NCBI GenBank assembly: GCA_004352715.1
Contig: SCFE01000011.1
Span: forward strand, 2,804,617 to 2,841,127
Direction: 5' to 3'
Origin: Hofstenia miamia
Lineage: Eukaryota; Xenacoelomorpha; Acoela
DNA length: 36,511 nt
Position numbers and translations under genes: made by a program. The notes beneath the pieces were generated by a model, which had not been told where the DNA came from, did no database searches, and was given only the letters and a program-made list of their open reading frames with translations. This document shows positions 10,778 to 21,200 of the stretch, piece by piece (within the stretch, counting starts at the first letter, position 1; every line of letters starts with the position of its first letter).

Positions 10778-11296
10778 ACAACAACAATTCACTCATATCC
10801 TGGTCACAACTCTCATCAACCCTCTCAAAAGATCCAGAATTATCCTACAACGCACATCAACTCCGTCTTCATAAATACAGGCCTCATTGATTCACTCAAA
10901 TCTGCCGACATCAAACAATTTCAACAAAACATCAATCATCTTGTATCTTTAATCCATCGAAAATTCACTCCGCGGTTCATCTATTTCCTAGAAATTACTC
11001 CAGTCTGCAAACATTTTGCTCTACAGAAGAATCATGTCATCACTAGATTTAATGAAGCCTTATCACGTCTCTCTACTAATAAATTCAATGTTATTCCAGT
11101 CTTCAAAAGCTTTCTGAATTCACCACGAAGTATCAACTCCAACCTCTTCGCCCGTGATGGAATCCACTTATCTAGTCAAGGAATTACTCATATCACTTTC
11201 GTCTCAATTATCATAAACATGTACAGAAAAAAGGTAAATTTTATTATATATTATTTAGTTATCTATGTTTACAAAATGTACCTCTATATTATATAA
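10778..11296 (+). pseudogene. CR1-like LINE ORF1 remnant with SGNH/GDSL-esterase-like domain
   Basis: A stop-free frame of 172 codons with no early ATG. It reads SYPGHNSHQ, then INSVFINTGLIDSLKS, then FIYFLEITPVC, then NLFARDGIHLSSQGITHI. The last block fits the D-x-x-H-L-S catalytic Asp-His motif of SGNH/GDSL esterases. VFINTGLID sits where family members have a GxND-type block, and the PGH block fits an FPGA-type segment. ORF1 proteins of CR1-clade LINEs are known to carry such an esterase. The N-terminal GDS block is missing, so the copy is 5' truncated or decayed. It lies just upstream of the ORF2 start on the same strand. The function is inferred from motif order only. Confidence 0.6.
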
Positions 11297-11574
11297 ATCC
11301 ACATCAACATGCTTCAAAACATCCCCATTTAACATATTATGCATATACAGTTAAATTCAGTACCCTTCTTCTTAATCACCTCAATAACTATTTTTATTCC
11401 ATAAGATTACTTTTTACAGGAGATACTAAACTCAACCCAGGACCAATTCTGGAAGAATCGCAAATAGAAAATAAACTAAAAAATTACTGCAATAACTATA
11501 AATTTGTTTATCTCAATGCTAGAAGTCTCAATTCAAACAGAAATGATTTTCTAAACTTATTAAATAAGAATTAA
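11297..11574 (+). pseudogene. LINE ORF2 N-terminus with NPGP (2A-like) motif
   Basis: The frame contains SIRLLFTGDTKLNPGP followed by FVYLNARSLNSNRNDFLN and ends at TAA 11572-11574. In CR1/L2-type LINEs, ORF2 begins with a GD-x-x-x-NPGP segment followed by the first endonuclease strand with NARS. Here 11419-11445 encodes GDTKLNPGP. Classical 2A ribosome-skipping peptides read D-x-E-x-NPGP, so the Glu is Lys here. The frame is open upstream past the A6 run at 11227-11232, overlapping the ORF1 frame shifted by one base. The endonuclease is cut off after about 20 residues by an internal deletion into the RT region. Confidence 0.7.
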
Positions 11575-12582
11575 TAATGAATTCCCGGATTTATTTAAGA
11601 AATCAGACATAAGTCCTATGTATAAAAAAGGCGACCCTCTAAATGAACAAAATTATAGGCCCATCTGCATTTGTCATCCCTTTAGTAAACTATTTAAAAA
11701 ATTATTAAATAATCAAATAAATGCATATTTGATATCTGAAAATATTCTTTCGAAAAAACAATTTGGTTTCCGTAATGGGTTTAGCACTCAAGATGCAATT
11801 TTATCAATATCAGAACAAATAAAATCTAATTTAACCCTAAACAAATTACGTTGTTGCACTCCTTGATTTGAGCAAAGCTTTTAACTCAATGAATTTTGAT
11901 ATATTAAGGGACAAATTAATATATTATAACTTTGATAACAAATCTGTAAACTTAATAATGACTGTCCTTAAAAATTGACAGCAAAGAGTTATACTTAATG
12001 GTAAAAAATCAAAATATATTATGACGGAACGTGGGGTTCCACAGGGCACAGTTCTCGGACCTATTCTATTTGCAATCTATGTTAACGAAATAACTCAACA
12101 GGTAAAAAACAGTAAAATTTATCAATATGCAGATGATACCTGTCTTTTAAGTACTGATATAAATGCCTTTAATACAACGAAAAATCTCCAATATGACATC
12201 GAAAATTTAACAAAATATTTCTCAAATAATCAATTGAAAGTAAGTATTGAAAAAACACAATTTATATAATATTCTCCCCTAAGACAAACAGAAATCTCAC
12301 AAAAAGCATCGAACTTAAATTAAATAATGTACCAATAAAGCAAAGCGAATCTATTAACTATTTAGGTGTTGAAATTGACAATGATTAAAATTTCGAACAA
12401 TTCTTCATGGTTAAAATTAAAAAAATGTCTTCTGGAGTTAGGTATCTTTATCATCTCAGAAATATTTCAAATACTAATGACAAACAATTAATAAATGCAC
12501 TCTGCCTTTCACACTTTCAATATTGCTCATTCCTCTTTAGAAATATTAATTCAAAAAATCGCATCCTCCTGTCTAAGACTTT
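11575..12582 (+). pseudogene. CR1-like reverse transcriptase, partial copy 1
   Basis: Starts abruptly at EFPDLFKKSDISPMYKKGD, then NYRPI (RT motif 1), KQFGFRNGFST, LDLSKAFNSMNF (motif A with catalytic Asp), RGVPQGTVLGP (motif B), QYADDTCLL (motif C with the Asp pair), LKVSIEKTQF (thumb side), and ends at RILLSKT. It is broken by a frameshift near 11852, a TGA in the KN(R)QQRV block near 11977, a stop after EKTQFI and another near 12386. The order and spacing fit the finger-palm of non-LTR RTs. It is followed directly by a second copy beginning at the same EFPD position. Confidence 0.85.
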
Positions 12583-13116
12583 ATTGATAATGAATTCCCG
12601 GATATATTTAAGAAATCTGACATAAGCCCTATATATAAAAGGGCGACCCTCTAAATGCACAAAATCATAGGCCCATTTGCATTGGGTATCCCTTTAGTAA
12701 ACTATTTAAAAAATTATTAAATAATCAAATAAATGCATATTTGATATCTGAAAATATACTTTCAAAAAAACAATTTGGTTTTTGTAATGGTTATAGCACT
12801 CAAGATGCTATTTTATAAATATCAGAACAAATAAAATCTAATTTAACCCTAAACAAATGTAGTTGTGTCGCATTCCATGATTTGAGCAAAGCTTTTAACT
12901 CAATGAATTTTGACATATTAAGGGACAAATTAATATATTATAACTTTGATAACAAATCTGTTAACTTAATAATGACGTTCCTTAAAAATCGACAGCAAAG
13001 AGTTATACTTAATGGTAAAAAATCCAAATATATTATGACGGACCTTGGGGTTCCACAGGGAACAGTTCTCGGACCTATTCTATTTGCAATCTATGTTAAT
13101 GACATAACAGGTAAAA
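12583..13116 (+). pseudogene. CR1-like reverse transcriptase, partial copy 2
   Basis: Repeats copy 1 from NEFPDIFKKSDIS onward at about 95% identity by eye. It has a frameshift in the KKGD block (one A lost near 12640), a stop in the ILSIS block, then FHDLSKAFNSMNF and LGVPQGTVLGPILFAIYVND in one clean frame (12882 onward). It stops at a single N (13117). Motif C (YADD) is missing because the sequence jumps there to the 3' part. Confidence 0.85.
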
Positions 13117-13686
13117 NTTTAGAAATATTAATTCAAAAAATCGCATCCTCCTGTCTAAGACTTTTAATTGGTCCCTTAAAATACTCAATTTTGCACAAAA
13201 ACATGACAATGCATCCGATTACCGATTAAAATACAAAATAATATCTCCTTATTGTCAAATTCAAATGCATATGTTATCAATTATTATTTAAATTCAAATT
13301 TGGTCAAGCCGCAATTTCGTTTTTAAGACATATATTAAATTAAATAAACGGTCTCAAACATTTTTATGCGTGGATAAATATTTTATTAGTTTTCACCACA
13401 CAGCAACTAAATTATAGAATAACTTAAATAGAGAAATTAAATTTGAAAAAATTACAAAAAATTCAGGAAGAAATTGCGAACATTCCTCTTTAATAGACAA
13501 TGCCTACTTAATCACAATAATACACTACATTCATTTGAAAATTTTTTATAAAATGCACACACACAACACACACACACATTTTAATATTATGTATATTTAT
13601 TATATTTGTAAATAACTTTTTGTAATTTTGTAGTTTTTAGTTTTTTTGTACCTTTTTCTTGTAGCAAAAAAAATTGGTTTTGAATC

Positions 13687-13717
<31 letters not shown>

Positions 13718-13726
13718 CATTATTAC
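13117..13726 (+). mobile_element. LINE 3' end with (TTA)n tail
   Basis: After the N at 13117 the sequence repeats 12535-12582 (TTAGAAATATTAATTC...) and runs on through the rest of the LINE C-terminus and a non-coding 3' region. It ends in a TTA trinucleotide run at about 13684-13726. Short tandem tails are usual at 3' ends of CR1/L2-type LINEs. No target-site duplication was identified. Confidence 0.65.
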
Positions 13727-13829
13727 ACACAGAAAACATTTTCTTGTTTACAGATCAATTTGATTATTTAAAAGACTTCATCAGCAAGCTTTATTACATA
13801 AATTTTGAAAAGTAGCTACTTTTGAAAAT

Positions 13830-14290
13830 TTGACCATCACTAGTTTTTACAATGGTACAATTAATAGTTCAAAATATTGCCAAATACTCAAGGAATTTGT
13901 ACCATTCGCAACTTGCTTATATCCCGATTCATGGATCTAAGAACAAGATGGAGCAACCCCTCAAAATCAACAAAAGAATTGTTTACCAATTATAACATTC
14001 AAGTTATGCAATGGCCATTGAATTCGCCAGATCTAGTACCCATAGAGAACATGTGGCAGATTTTGAAGGATTAAAGAGTTACATCCTTGAATCACAACCC
14101 AAATAACTCAAGAAGTCCGTTAATGGATTCAAAACGTTTATCTGAATGTCACGGTTTGCATGGCAATGTCAAACAACTTTGTCATCAGGTTACGAACTGA
14201 GACAATTATATTTTCAAATATATTTTATAAGCCTCTATTTGTCCTTCGTTTGTTATCAAAAATGTGTTTATAATATGACCACTTTTTTAG
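13830..14290 (+). pseudogene. Tc1-like transposase remnant
   Basis: Broken frames encode GTINSSKYCQILKEFVPFA (around 13851-13912), a decayed QDGATPQ block, then KELFTNYNIQVMQWPLNSPDLVPIENMWQILKD (13953-14074). These are the Tc1 blocks GTxNSxxYxxIL, QQDxAPxH and W-P-x-x-SPDLxPIENxW, in order. The Glu of the DD34E triad (in PIENMW) survives; the middle Asp does not read in frame. The end TTTTTTAGTGTAGC (14283-14296) could be a terminal repeat, but I found no partner upstream. Confidence 0.8.
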
Positions 14291-14296
14291 TGTAGC

Positions 14297-15768
14297 TATA
14301 GTTCAGCGACTTATATTGCTTTCAATGACCTTTGCTTTACGCATGATATGATAGAATGCAAAGATATTCATGAGGAAATAATTGAAACAGTGATTAGGAA
14401 ATCAAAAAACATTGTTAGTACTGAACTGAAAAACTGGTGGTTTTGTCATTTTTGAATGATAACTGTAAAATTCAAGATTTTCTCAAAGGAAACATGGCTG
14501 AAAAGTTGCTTACTGTACAATAACCAGAATTAAATCGTCTTCTTATTTCCCATCAGCAAATGGAAACACAACATTACTGCACTTGATCTGTCCTGACAGT
14601 TTGCCTTTGTCTTCGACTCCCTTCGTGCATTCTGATTGGTTGACACAGATTTGTCCAAATGCTATACAAGTAAGGATTTTATACAGAGATTTGCACGAAA
14701 CCTTAAAGTTGGAAATGATCCTCGTGAGTGGCTATTAAAATAAACGCCAAATGGGCAGAGGTTGTTACTAAAGATCCTGAGCAATGCTCAGCCTTAATGC
14801 AAAGCATTGAAGAAAGTAGAAAAATGTAACTCATTTTAAAAAAACTGTGAAGTAATTAAACTGCTCTAGTACTAATAATAATGATTTTGTTTTAAATGTT
14901 AATAGTAGTATTTAGCTTGCAGTTCAATAGATGCTGAAAACTGAATTTTTTTGGATTGCTTTAAAAAATAGTAGAAAACAAGATGTGAATATAAAGTTTT
15001 GCTTAGTAAAAAGCAATGAATTCAATGTCTCCGATGTTTAGATACCAATACAAAATTCAAGTGCGCAATATGCTCCTGCTTAGTTAATTGATTCAAGTTT
15101 CTAAAGTTGTGTTTTAATTAGAAGCAAATAAGGGAGGGGGTTCGGTGCTTTGAAAATCGGAGAGGAGCCCCCAAATGTACACAAGGTGGAATAATGAAAG
15201 TGAGAAATTGCATTAACTATTTAACTATTCTCCAAATTTATGGGAATAATTTTTTAAAAAGCAAAATTTTCTGAAGAACTAGTATATAATATAATGGGCT
15301 CTAACTTACTTCGTAAAACGCTCCTTAGCCCTATCTCGGCAAGGCTGCCTTTTTAGCTTTTAAAATCAATGTTAAGTATAATAAAAATGAGGGTCAAATA
15401 TCTTTTTTAAATATGTGATTTCTCAAGGAGGTACTGAGGAAGACTCCGGCCGAGTAAGGGAAAAAACTGAACAATAAAAATTTTCATGTACTGTATTATT
15501 ACCCTAGAAAAACAATCTGCCCAAAATTTTTTAAAAGAATACATGCGTAGCAAAACTGGCACAAGCAAAGAATGTTATAAAAATTGTGCAGCTCCTTAAT
15601 GCATAAGGATGTTACTTGGAATATCAATATAGCTTGTTGTATTTGCCAGTATTTTTGTATTTTATTTATAGTTTTTTTAAAAAAAACCCTATGAGCATGA
15701 GTACTTGTAAGAATAAACTCCATTTTAAATTCTAGGAATTTTTAGAATGACATTGGATTTGAACCCTA
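14297..15768. other. Non-coding stretch
   Basis: No recognisable coding content. A short G/C-containing patch at 15130-15175 (GGGAGGGGG with a distant GGAGCCCCC) could be a decayed inverted repeat. The minus-strand open frame 15499-15723 shows no motif. Confidence 0.4.
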
Positions 15769-15895
15769 GTAACACTAACTTGTCTTTTGGACGTCCTTAA
15801 GTCAACATTTATAGCCGTCCAAAAGACGTCAATATCTGTCCTCATAATGGAATAAAAACCAACATGATTTGCGAATAAATAAAGCATTATTCATG
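15769..15895 (+). repeat. Left long terminal inverted repeat
   Basis: Pairs with 18276-18400. It contains an internal palindrome: CTTTTGGACG near 15783 is answered by CGTCCAAAAG near 15817, so each repeat can itself fold. Confidence 0.85.
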
Positions 15896-15902
15896 ATTTT
15901 CC

Positions 15903-16167
15903 AAAACCCTTTCAAATGAAGTAAGGCAACTTAATCTGATAACGTTTACAACCTATGCTATAAATATTTACACACAATCGAACATCTATGTATAGGGTGA
16001 CTCAAAAAAAATGTCCGTTTGGTAAGGACGGCCTAGAAGTTCCAGGAATGATATAAATATCAATATGGTTTCTTTACTGATTGATGAAGACCCTAGTCTA
16101 AGTTACAGAGCTATTGCGGCAATGCAAGGAATTGATAAATGTGCTGTTGAACGAATTTTAAAAAGAG
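15903..16167. repeat. 265-bp duplicated block, copy 1 (flank + mariner left end)
   Basis: Identical in extent to 16624-16888, with offset 721 and one difference seen (GTAAGGC versus GTAAAGC). It includes about 90 bp of the host element, the mariner left terminal repeat (15993-16024) and the 5'-deleted transposase start. The second copy begins right after the N gap at 16603-16623, which suggests an assembly overlap or two haplotypes placed in tandem. Confidence 0.85.
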
Positions 16168-16313
16168 CGTAGTTGATATTGCTGGTATTTCATATCTATG
16201 ATCTTCATATTTAGGTATTTATATCTATGATCGGTATTTAGGTAAACAGGACACTTCATAATAGTCTGACTTGTAATTTGATACATAATTTATACAACTT
16301 GATTACTGTGACA

Positions 16314-16602
16314 ATGGCTGACCGAATTAAACCAGAACTAGTAAATTTTTTCACTTCTGTTCTAACAAAGAATGACTTCAGTGCTGCGGATATCCACAGA
16401 TTTCTAATTGTTGCTTGTGGCGAAGAATCTGTTCCTGGAGAGAGACAGATTAGACGAATTAGTAGCAAAAACAAGGGAGATGAATACAGTATTTCACGAA
16501 AAGAAGGTTCTGGACGGCCTAGAAGTGCCAGGAATGATATAAATATCAATATGGTTTCTTTACTGATTGATGAAGACCCTAGTCTAAGTTACAGAGCTAT
16601 TG
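16314..16602 (+). CDS. Mariner transposase N-terminus (partial, runs into gap)
   Basis: ATG at 16314 opens MADRIKPELVNFFTS, an N-terminal helix-turn-helix region with RQIRRIS, then the GSGRPRS linker typical between the two DNA-binding subdomains of Tc1/mariner transposases, then NMVSLLIDEDPSLSYRAI up to the N gap. The last 97 bp overlap in sequence with 16747-16843. Together the two pieces cover a transposase of about 353 residues, a normal mariner length. The upstream 16168-16313 is probably the mariner 5' untranslated region. Confidence 0.85.
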
Positions 16603-16623
16603 NNNNNNNNNNNNNNNNNNNNN
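16603..16623. other. Assembly gap (21 N)
   Basis: Breaks the transposase frame. The sequence after it restarts upstream of the mariner left end. Confidence 0.95.
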
Positions 16624-16713
16624 AAAACCCTTTCAAATGAAGTAAAGCAACTTAATCTGATAACGTTTACAACCTATGCTATAAATATTTACACACAATC
16701 GAACATCTATGTA

Positions 16714-17707
16714 TAGGGTGACTCAAAAAAAATGTCCGTTTGGTAAGGACGGCCTAGAAGTTCCAGGAATGATATAAATATCAATATGGTTTCTTTACTG
16801 ATTGATGAAGACCCTAGTCTAAGTTACAGAGCTATTGCGGCAATGCAAGGAATTGATAAATGTGCTGTTGAACGAATTTTAAAAAGAGACTTGCTATTAT
16901 ATTCTGTCTGTGCAAAATGGGTCCCATACAAATTAACAGCCGCTCATAAAATAGCAAGGGTTGATTGTTGTGAAACAATTCGTTCAGAACTGGGTCGGAG
17001 AAATGCAAGTCATAAAGTGTACGTCTGCGATGAGAAATGGATTTATTATAGGAGTGTACCCCCTAAAAATCAGGTAAGAGTTTGGCTTCCAAAAGATGGA
17101 TCTGGAGATGGAGATATTCCACAACTTGCAAGAAGAACACAATCAGACAGAAAAGTTCTTGTCATTTTCGTTTCAAATTTCATGGGTAATTGTTATTTCG
17201 AGCTTCTTGTAGATGGGGGTAGTATCAATTCGGAAAGATATATTCAATTCGTAGAAAATGCTATTGAACATTTTCAGCTTGACAATGTCAAGCTTCATTC
17301 CATAAAATGGCAGCACGACAATGCGCGACCGCACGTTTCGCTTTTGACAACGTCTTTTATGGAAAGAACAGGAATTACCCTATTAAAACAACCGGCCTAC
17401 TCCCCAGATCTGAATTTAGCAGACAGATATATCTTTCGGAATATGGAAAGCAGTCGATTAAAACACGACTTTGATTCAGTGGATGATATTCGTGATTTCC
17501 TGAAAGACTTCATTGTCACTTTAACTCAAGAAAAACTGGTGAAAGAGATGCATAACTTAATGGATCATTGTACATCTGTAATTAACGCTAATGGTGATTA
17601 TGTTATGTAATTTGTTGTGATACCTATAGGAAATATAATGTTTCATTATTATTTGATTTTTGAATCATTTTTGCCTACCAAACGGACATTTTTTTTGAGT
17701 CACCCTA
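16714..17707 (+). mobile_element. Mariner (DD34D) element, 5'-deleted copy with both terminal repeats
   Basis: The terminal repeats at 16714-16745 and 17676-17707 are 32-bp perfect inverted repeats (outer TAGGGTGACTC, inner TCCGTTTGGTA). TA lies at 16712-16713 and 17708-17709. The left repeat runs directly into GGACGGCCTAGAAG, a sequence internal to the transposase (about codon 66). The 5' untranslated region and the first DNA-binding subdomain are therefore deleted in this copy. It is inserted in the long-TIR element. Confidence 0.9.
16786..17610 (+). CDS. Mariner DD34D transposase, catalytic part (274 codons)
   Basis: Cut-and-paste transposase of the Tc1/mariner superfamily. Counting from the ATG at 16786, WVPYKL is at 45-50 (family WVPH-L motif). 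The catalytic aspartates are D82 (CDEKW), D178 (HDNARPH) and D213 (SPDLNLAD), with exactly 34 residues between the last two (DD34D). The usual YSPDLAPSD motif reads YSPDLNLAD, so the final Asp is kept. No stop or frameshift interrupts the frame up to TAA at 17608-17610. The ATG is internal: the frame is open upstream through GRPRSSRNDININ to 16747, directly after the terminal repeat, so this copy lacks the N-terminal DNA-binding subdomain. The catalytic domain looks fairly young. Confidence 0.93.
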   Translation: MVSLLIDEDPSLSYRAIAAMQGIDKCAVERILKRDLLLYSVCAKWVPYKLTAAHKIARVDCCETIRSELGRRNASHKVYVCDEKWIYYRSVPPKNQVRVWLPKDGSGDGDIPQLARRTQSDRKVLVIFVSNFMGNCYFELLVDGGSINSERYIQFVENAIEHFQLDNVKLHSIKWQHDNARPHVSLLTTSFMERTGITLLKQPAYSPDLNLADRYIFRNMESSRLKHDFDSVDDIRDFLKDFIVTLTQEKLVKEMHNLMDHCTSVINANGDYVM

Positions 17708-17709
17708 TA

Positions 17710-18275
17710 GTTTCACTTACAAATTATTCCACTAATATCATTTATAAAGAAGAATTTATTAGCTTTACTTTTGACACATCTAATTTCACTCTTGGAAACG
17801 TTGACAATTTTTTATTCCTTGCTATTTTCTTAAAAATATTAACGTTTCTAAACAAAGTTTAATCATTTTTTTATAATGTCACAAAATATTGAATAGAAAA
17901 TTTATGATTGAATGAATTATTCCATTTTTTAAGATAAACATGCATTAATTTTAAACATAAATATTTTACGCAGGTTGGAATAATTTATGCAAATATATAT
18001 TTTGACTTCAACAATACCATAAAATGTAAGTATTAATAAAAATTGAACAGACGCATACTAGTGAAATTAATGAAAAAGCAAATATATAAAAAATTTTGCA
18101 CCTTTACAAAAGTGATATTTAAGTGTCAAAATTTCTATTATAAGATACTTTTTTATAAATGATAATAATGATAGTGTTTGTGAACAAAATGAGTAGGATG
18201 CGTGATTGTAAGTAAATTTCAAAAGCATGGTTAGAAAAATCCCATGTTGTGAAAGACATCACAATTAAATAACTG
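17710..18275. other. Interior of the long-TIR element, right part
   Basis: AT-rich, no coding motif. The short plus-strand frame through the mariner end is not a gene. Confidence 0.5.
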
Positions 18276-18400
18276 CATGAATAACATTTTATTTATTAGC
18301 AAATCACATCGTTTTTGTGTCCAGTATGAGGACAGATATTGACGTCTTTTGGACGGCTATAAATGTTAACAAGGACGTCCAAAAGACCTCTTCGTGTTAC
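18276..18400 (-). repeat. Right long terminal inverted repeat
   Basis: Inverted counterpart of 15769-15895 with a few mismatches and small indels. It carries the same internal palindrome. Confidence 0.85.
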
Positions 18401-18654
18401 TAGGAAATAAACTTTTGTCAGAGATGCTGCACTGGCGTATGTTCTCAAATATTCCATTACATCGCTAATTTTGATTAAGTATTCTTATTGGAATATCAAT
18501 ATTTCTGAAACATCTGAATATGTGAATAGAAAAAATTTTTAAGCTTTTTTCAAAAAGGCATCGTATGAAAAAATTTCGAATTATTTCTTTAATTAAAAGT
18601 TTGAACTGATATGTTACAAAATCAAGCTTCATTTCTGAATGTACATCATATGCA

Positions 18655-18740
18655 TTTATGCATGTATGTATGTATGTACGCATGTATGTATGTATGTATG
18701 TATGTATGTATGTATGAATGTATGTATGCATACATGTATA
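18655..18740. repeat. (ATGT)n microsatellite
   Basis: About fifteen tandem ATGT units with a few CATG/ACGC variants. It generates a spurious His/Thr/Tyr-rich minus-strand frame. Confidence 0.92.
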
Positions 18741-19056
18741 TATGTGCATTTATATATATGTATATACTGTATGCATAAGTGTTTAGATTAATATATTCAA
18801 TTGATGTGCGAATAGGGCATTTTTAATGCCGAAACCAAGAATTATAGTTTGCTTGGCGCTGTTAAGCAATTTAAATTTTTCAAAATTTTTCAAACAAAAT
18901 TCAGACTTATATTGCGTTAATTTTTTCTTCAGTTTATTTAATCATAGATTTTTTTAAGATTATTGAAAATGCACATAATGTAGAAAAAAGAACATACCTG
19001 ATACTAGATATTAATTATGTGCACCAGCCCATACTCAGAGTCATTGGCGGGTAAAA

Positions 19057-19104
19057 CCTGGTACCGGTACCCGTGCAAGCACATCACTAGTATATGTACA
19101 TATG

Positions 19105-19145
<41 letters not shown>

Positions 19146-19341
19146 TTCTGAGAATTTCAGATATTTTTTTNACCATCTTGGCAGACATTTAAATTCAAAT
19201 CAACAGGTACTTCTCTTCAAGTTACTATAAATACGATTAAAATTTCTGTAAGCAATGATAAAGAATTTTACTCAGAATTCTATTTATTTCATNCCTGGTA
19301 CCGGTACCCGTGCAAGCACATCACTAGTATATGTACATATG

Positions 19342-19382
<41 letters not shown>

Positions 19383-19409
19383 TTCTGAGAATTTCAGATA
19401 TTTTTTTAA
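19057..19409. repeat. Duplicated (AT)n-containing block around two single Ns
   Basis: CCTGGTACCGGTACCCGTGC and the following (AT)n tract occur at 19057-19170 and again at 19294-19409 (offset 237). Single N bases at 19171 and 19293 mark both junctions. Probably an unmerged assembly overlap. Confidence 0.85.
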
Positions 19410-21200
19410 GTGTTATAAAGCACTTTTAAAATTTAGGATACGTTTTAATGTTAAACGTTTAAAAAGAAATTCAGACAAAATTATAAATGAGATGCGTCCA
19501 TGCAAGCGAAAAATATCCTGGAAAATGTAATCTTACCAGATAAAGCGCATAGAACTGCTATGGTCAACAACATTGTAATATGAATAGAATAAATGCATGC
19601 CAATGGTCACTAAACGCCAACTACACTTTAACGACCAAGAAAATAAATCACAGTACGGCTGAAAGAAATGGTGACATAAACTTGAATTGTTTGCCTTAGG
19701 TTACGGATTCTTCGTTTCATTTAGCTTTATAAAATGAATATGTTTATAAACTTAGCAATCCCTGAAATGAATGATTATTAACAATTTCAGGATAATTCTA
19801 TGAGTTTGACTATAATGTCATGGAACTTAAAATAGTTTTGGAGTTCCAAAAAAAATTTTCGTCTAGAAAAAAATCAATACTGTTGCACGTAAAGGTAAAT
19901 ATGCTTATATAATGAAATGTGGAATAGAACAAAATTTCTTATTAAGCGTAGAACATTGACATAAATCAAGGATTACTTAGCACTAATTTAAGTAGTGCTT
20001 GACTAAATGTAAACAAAAGCTGTTAATGGCACACATAATTACTATGAAATTCAATGATGGAGTGTCTATCTTAGAGATACAAAGTTCACAGACAGTAATA
20101 AAATTTAATTTTAAACTCCATGCATCTATTTTTTCCAGTTGTTTAGCCATTACAATTTTCAATTGTTGTATATAAAAATGATTATACATACATTTTTCAA
20201 TTTATAATTACAATGAAGTTTTGAATATGACGCTGGTTTAAATCCAATTTTCGATTTCCAAGATTAGAATTCCGAAATCTTCCAATTCCGAGATCATGGA
20301 ATATCCAGGATTATGGATAAATCTTTTATGGTCCTATTCAGAAAAGTCGGCATTTTCTGATTGAATGCATTGCAGAACTATGCTGTTTTATAACTATACT
20401 TATGTCTATTATAGGTTATTACAAAAACGTTAAGGAAAAAGCATGTTTTAATCACTAACTTTAGATACCATAGCTTGAAATCTGCTTTTGATCAACCGCG
20501 TGATACTGATCTAAATTAGGCGGCTAGTAATTAATAGGAACGATTCATTTGAACTCTCGACTAATTGGACCAATTACGAAAATTGAAAGCCAATTGATTA
20601 AAGATACCGCAAGAGAATTATGATGCTAACTTACGTACACCTACAATGTACACGTAATTGAATATCGTTCTCGGATTGATGCATACTATAATCTTTAGGA
20701 AATGAATGTCTAACTTAATCTTAAAACACCATGCGTCCTTTTTAAAGGAATACCGTTTTTCCTCACTTACAAATTTTTTCCTTCAAGCCTATTAGCAAAT
20801 TTGAAAACCGTGAGGCATGGACAATTATATTGGGGAGCCTACTTTAATGCAATATTGAAAATTTTGTATTAAAGCATATTTAAGTGGATAAAGTTGTTGA
20901 AAAGATCAACAATTTTTCTTTAAAAATTTCGAATTTTTCAAAAAAATTAAAGTTCTCTCCCATACCTAGTGCTAATGTATTAAAAAGTTTTTGAGCCCTT
21001 GGAAGCAAAAAAGAGTTTTGAATTTTTGATATGTTCCGTACGTAAAGTCAAAGCTCATGGGCTTGTGATTAAAATTTTTTTGATGTTTGTAGTACCGGGA
21101 AATTATTGCCAAGGTTAGCACATAGAGCAATTGAATAGAAAGAGTGTTTCTTTAATACAAATGAATTTGTTACTTTCAATAATAATTCGATACCTACAGG
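19410..21200. other. Non-coding stretch
   Basis: No recognisable gene or element. The short minus-strand frame at 19983-20189 has no motif. AT-rich with scattered short direct repeats such as TTCCGAGATC-like pieces near 20270-20300. Confidence 0.4.

Larger units (their letters stand above)
15769..18400. mobile_element. Non-autonomous DNA transposon with about 125-bp terminal inverted repeats, split by a mariner
   Basis: 15769-15895 is a close inverted copy of 18276-18400. Both read from the outside GTAACAC, then a CTTTTGGACGTCCTT block, AACATTTATAGCCGTCC, AAAAGACGTCAATATCTGTC, and end near ATTCATG. A TA dinucleotide abuts each end (15767-15768 and 18401-18402), consistent with TA target duplication. 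Without the inserted mariner and its duplicated left flank the element would be about 0.9 kb or less. The remaining interior (15896-15990 and 17710-18275) is AT-rich without a transposase. Confidence 0.85.

Noticed and set aside
18465-18749. His/Thr/Tyr-rich repeat protein frame (minus strand)
   Set aside because: Product of the (ATGT)n microsatellite plus unrelated AT-rich sequence.
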